Both the position numbers and the translations under genes were made by a program. A DNA stretch of 7,186 bases, taken from NCBI RefSeq assembly GCF_004570345.1, contig NZ_SPQM01000195.1, forward strand, positions 1-7,186. The letters are read 5' to 3'. This document shows, piece by piece, positions 6,239 to 7,186 of this stretch; the first letter of the stretch is position 1; every line of letters begins with the position of its first letter. The notes beneath the pieces are model-generated. The model was given only the letters and a program-made list of their open reading frames with translations. It made no database searches and was not told the origin of the DNA. The stretch comes from Blastococcus sp. CT_GayMR20. Its GTDB lineage: Bacteria > Actinomycetota > Actinomycetes > Mycobacteriales > Geodermatophilaceae.

Positions 6239-7186
6239 ATGAGCTCCGTGCTGGGCGGGCCGGCCGAGGCGCCGGTCCTCGAGGTCGAGGAACTCGCGGT
6301 CACCTTCGACCGCAAGGGGGAGCAGCCCACCCTGGCGGTGGACGGCGTCAGCTTCGCCGTCGCGCCGGGGGAGACGGTCGGCCTGGTCGGGGAGTCCGGC
6401 TGCGGCAAGTCCGTGACGTCGCTGGCCATCATGGGCCTGCTGCCGCGCCGCGGGGTGACCGTGTCCGGCTCCGTGCGGCTCGAGGGTCAGGAGCTGATCG
6501 GGTCGAGCGACCGGACGCTGCGCAAGCTGCGCGGCGCGCACATGGCGATGGTCTTCCAGGACCCGCTGTCCTCGCTGAACCCGACGGTCCAGATCGGCAC
6601 CCAGGTCACCGAGGTCCTGCTCGAGCACCGCGACATGTCCAAGTCCGAGGCGGCTGCCGAGGCCGTCGACCTCCTGGACCGGGTGGGCATCCCCGACCCG
6701 ACGCGGCGGCTCAAGGAGTACCCGCACCAGCTCTCGGGCGGCATGCGGCAGCGCGCGCTGATCGCGATGTCGCTGGCCTGCTCGCCGCGCCTGCTCATCG
6801 CCGACGAACCGACCACCGCGCTCGACGTCACCATCCAGGCGCAGATCCTCGAGCTGCTCAAGGAACTGGTCGTCGACTCCGGGACGGCGCTGGTGATGAT
6901 CACCCACGACCTCGGCGTCGTCGCCGGTCTCTGCGACCGCGTGCACGTCATGTACTCGGGAAAGATCATCGAGACCGCCGATCGGCACGAGCTGTTCGCC
7001 CGGCCGCGGCAGCCCTACACCGGCGGCCTGCTGGCGTCGGTACCGCGGCTGGACTCCGGCCGTGGCACGCCGCTCACCCCGATCCGTGGCTCTGCCCGCG
7101 ACGCCATCCCGTGGGCGGAGGGCTGCGCGTTCGCCCCCCGCTGCGACAACGCGCAGGACGACTGCCTCACCGAGGTGTCGGGCAGC
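6239..7186 (+). CDS. ABC importer ATP-binding protein, DppD/OppD family (3' end outside window)
   Basis: The frame is open from ATG 6239 to the window edge, giving 316 residues of an ATPase expected to be about 330-350 long. All nucleotide-binding motifs are intact: Walker A GESGCGKS (51-58), Q-loop Gln107 in VFQDP, signature LSGGM (165-169), Walker B LLIADE with catalytic Glu190, D-loop TALD (193-196) and switch His223 in ITHD. The C-terminal oligopeptide-transporter extension is present (RQPYTGGLLASVPRLDSG, 257-274). It includes Cys296, Cys302 and Cys309, the cysteine-rich stretch that carries an iron-sulphur cluster in some DppD proteins; a fourth cysteine would lie beyond the edge. A strong ribosome binding site precedes the start, 7 bases after the permease stop. 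Systems of this type usually have a second ATPase (DppF/OppF-like), probably encoded next. Confidence 0.95.
   Translation, partial: MSSVLGGPAEAPVLEVEELAVTFDRKGEQPTLAVDGVSFAVAPGETVGLVGESGCGKSVTSLAIMGLLPRRGVTVSGSVRLEGQELIGSSDRTLRKLRGAHMAMVFQDPLSSLNPTVQIGTQVTEVLLEHRDMSKSEAAAEAVDLLDRVGIPDPTRRLKEYPHQLSGGMRQRALIAMSLACSPRLLIADEPTTALDVTIQAQILELLKELVVDSGTALVMITHDLGVVAGLCDRVHVMYSGKIIETADRHELFARPRQPYTGGLLASVPRLDSGRGTPLTPIRGSARDAIPWAEGCAFAPRCDNAQDDCLTEVSGS

Noticed and set aside
6176..6988. 270-codon open frame on the minus strand across the ATPase gene
   Set aside because: It mirrors the intact Walker and signature motifs of the plus-strand ATPase and has low-complexity composition.

Overview
The window looks like ordinary chromosome from a high-GC Gram-positive actinobacterium. 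It is strongly G/C biased with G/C-rich third codon positions, uses GTG starts, and carries a YbaB protein with a glycine-rich tail followed by RecR. A relative of the Geodermatophilaceae would fit, but that is only a guess from codon and protein style. Every gene I can support lies on the + strand. The long reading frames on the - strand are mirror images of these genes.

Layout. Positions 25-1176 encode a complete acyl-CoA dehydrogenase. A 141-base gap follows, holding a nested inverted repeat (1182-1253) and a probable leaderless promoter (-10 at 1306-1311). Next come a YbaB/EbfC-type DNA-binding protein (1318-1656) and the recombination mediator RecR (1682-2281), which form a compact pair with a 25-base gap. 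A 222-base gap (2282-2503) holds a short stem-loop behind recR, a weak promoter candidate and a GNRA-type hairpin just before a ribosome binding site. A peptide/nickel-type ABC importer follows: lipoprotein substrate-binding protein (2504-4207), permease 1 (4289-5293), permease 2 (5290-6231, overlapping the previous stop by 4 bases) and an ATPase (6239 to the window edge, incomplete). A second ATPase gene probably follows outside the window.

How the genes work together. The four transporter genes form one import machine: the lipoprotein captures ligand outside the membrane, the two permeases form the channel, and the ATPase powers it. The transport substrate cannot be read from sequence; di- or oligopeptides are the default guess. 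ybaB and recR are the usual DNA-repair pair. The acyl-CoA dehydrogenase is metabolic and has no clear functional link to either block.

The most unusual structure is between the binding-protein gene and the first permease gene. A perfect 15-bp stem with an 8-base loop is closely flanked by two copies of a 10-bp direct repeat. It could be an attenuator that lowers permease expression relative to the binding protein, or a small inserted palindromic element. I found no CRISPR array, tRNA, rRNA, insertion sequence, phage gene or clearly new system.
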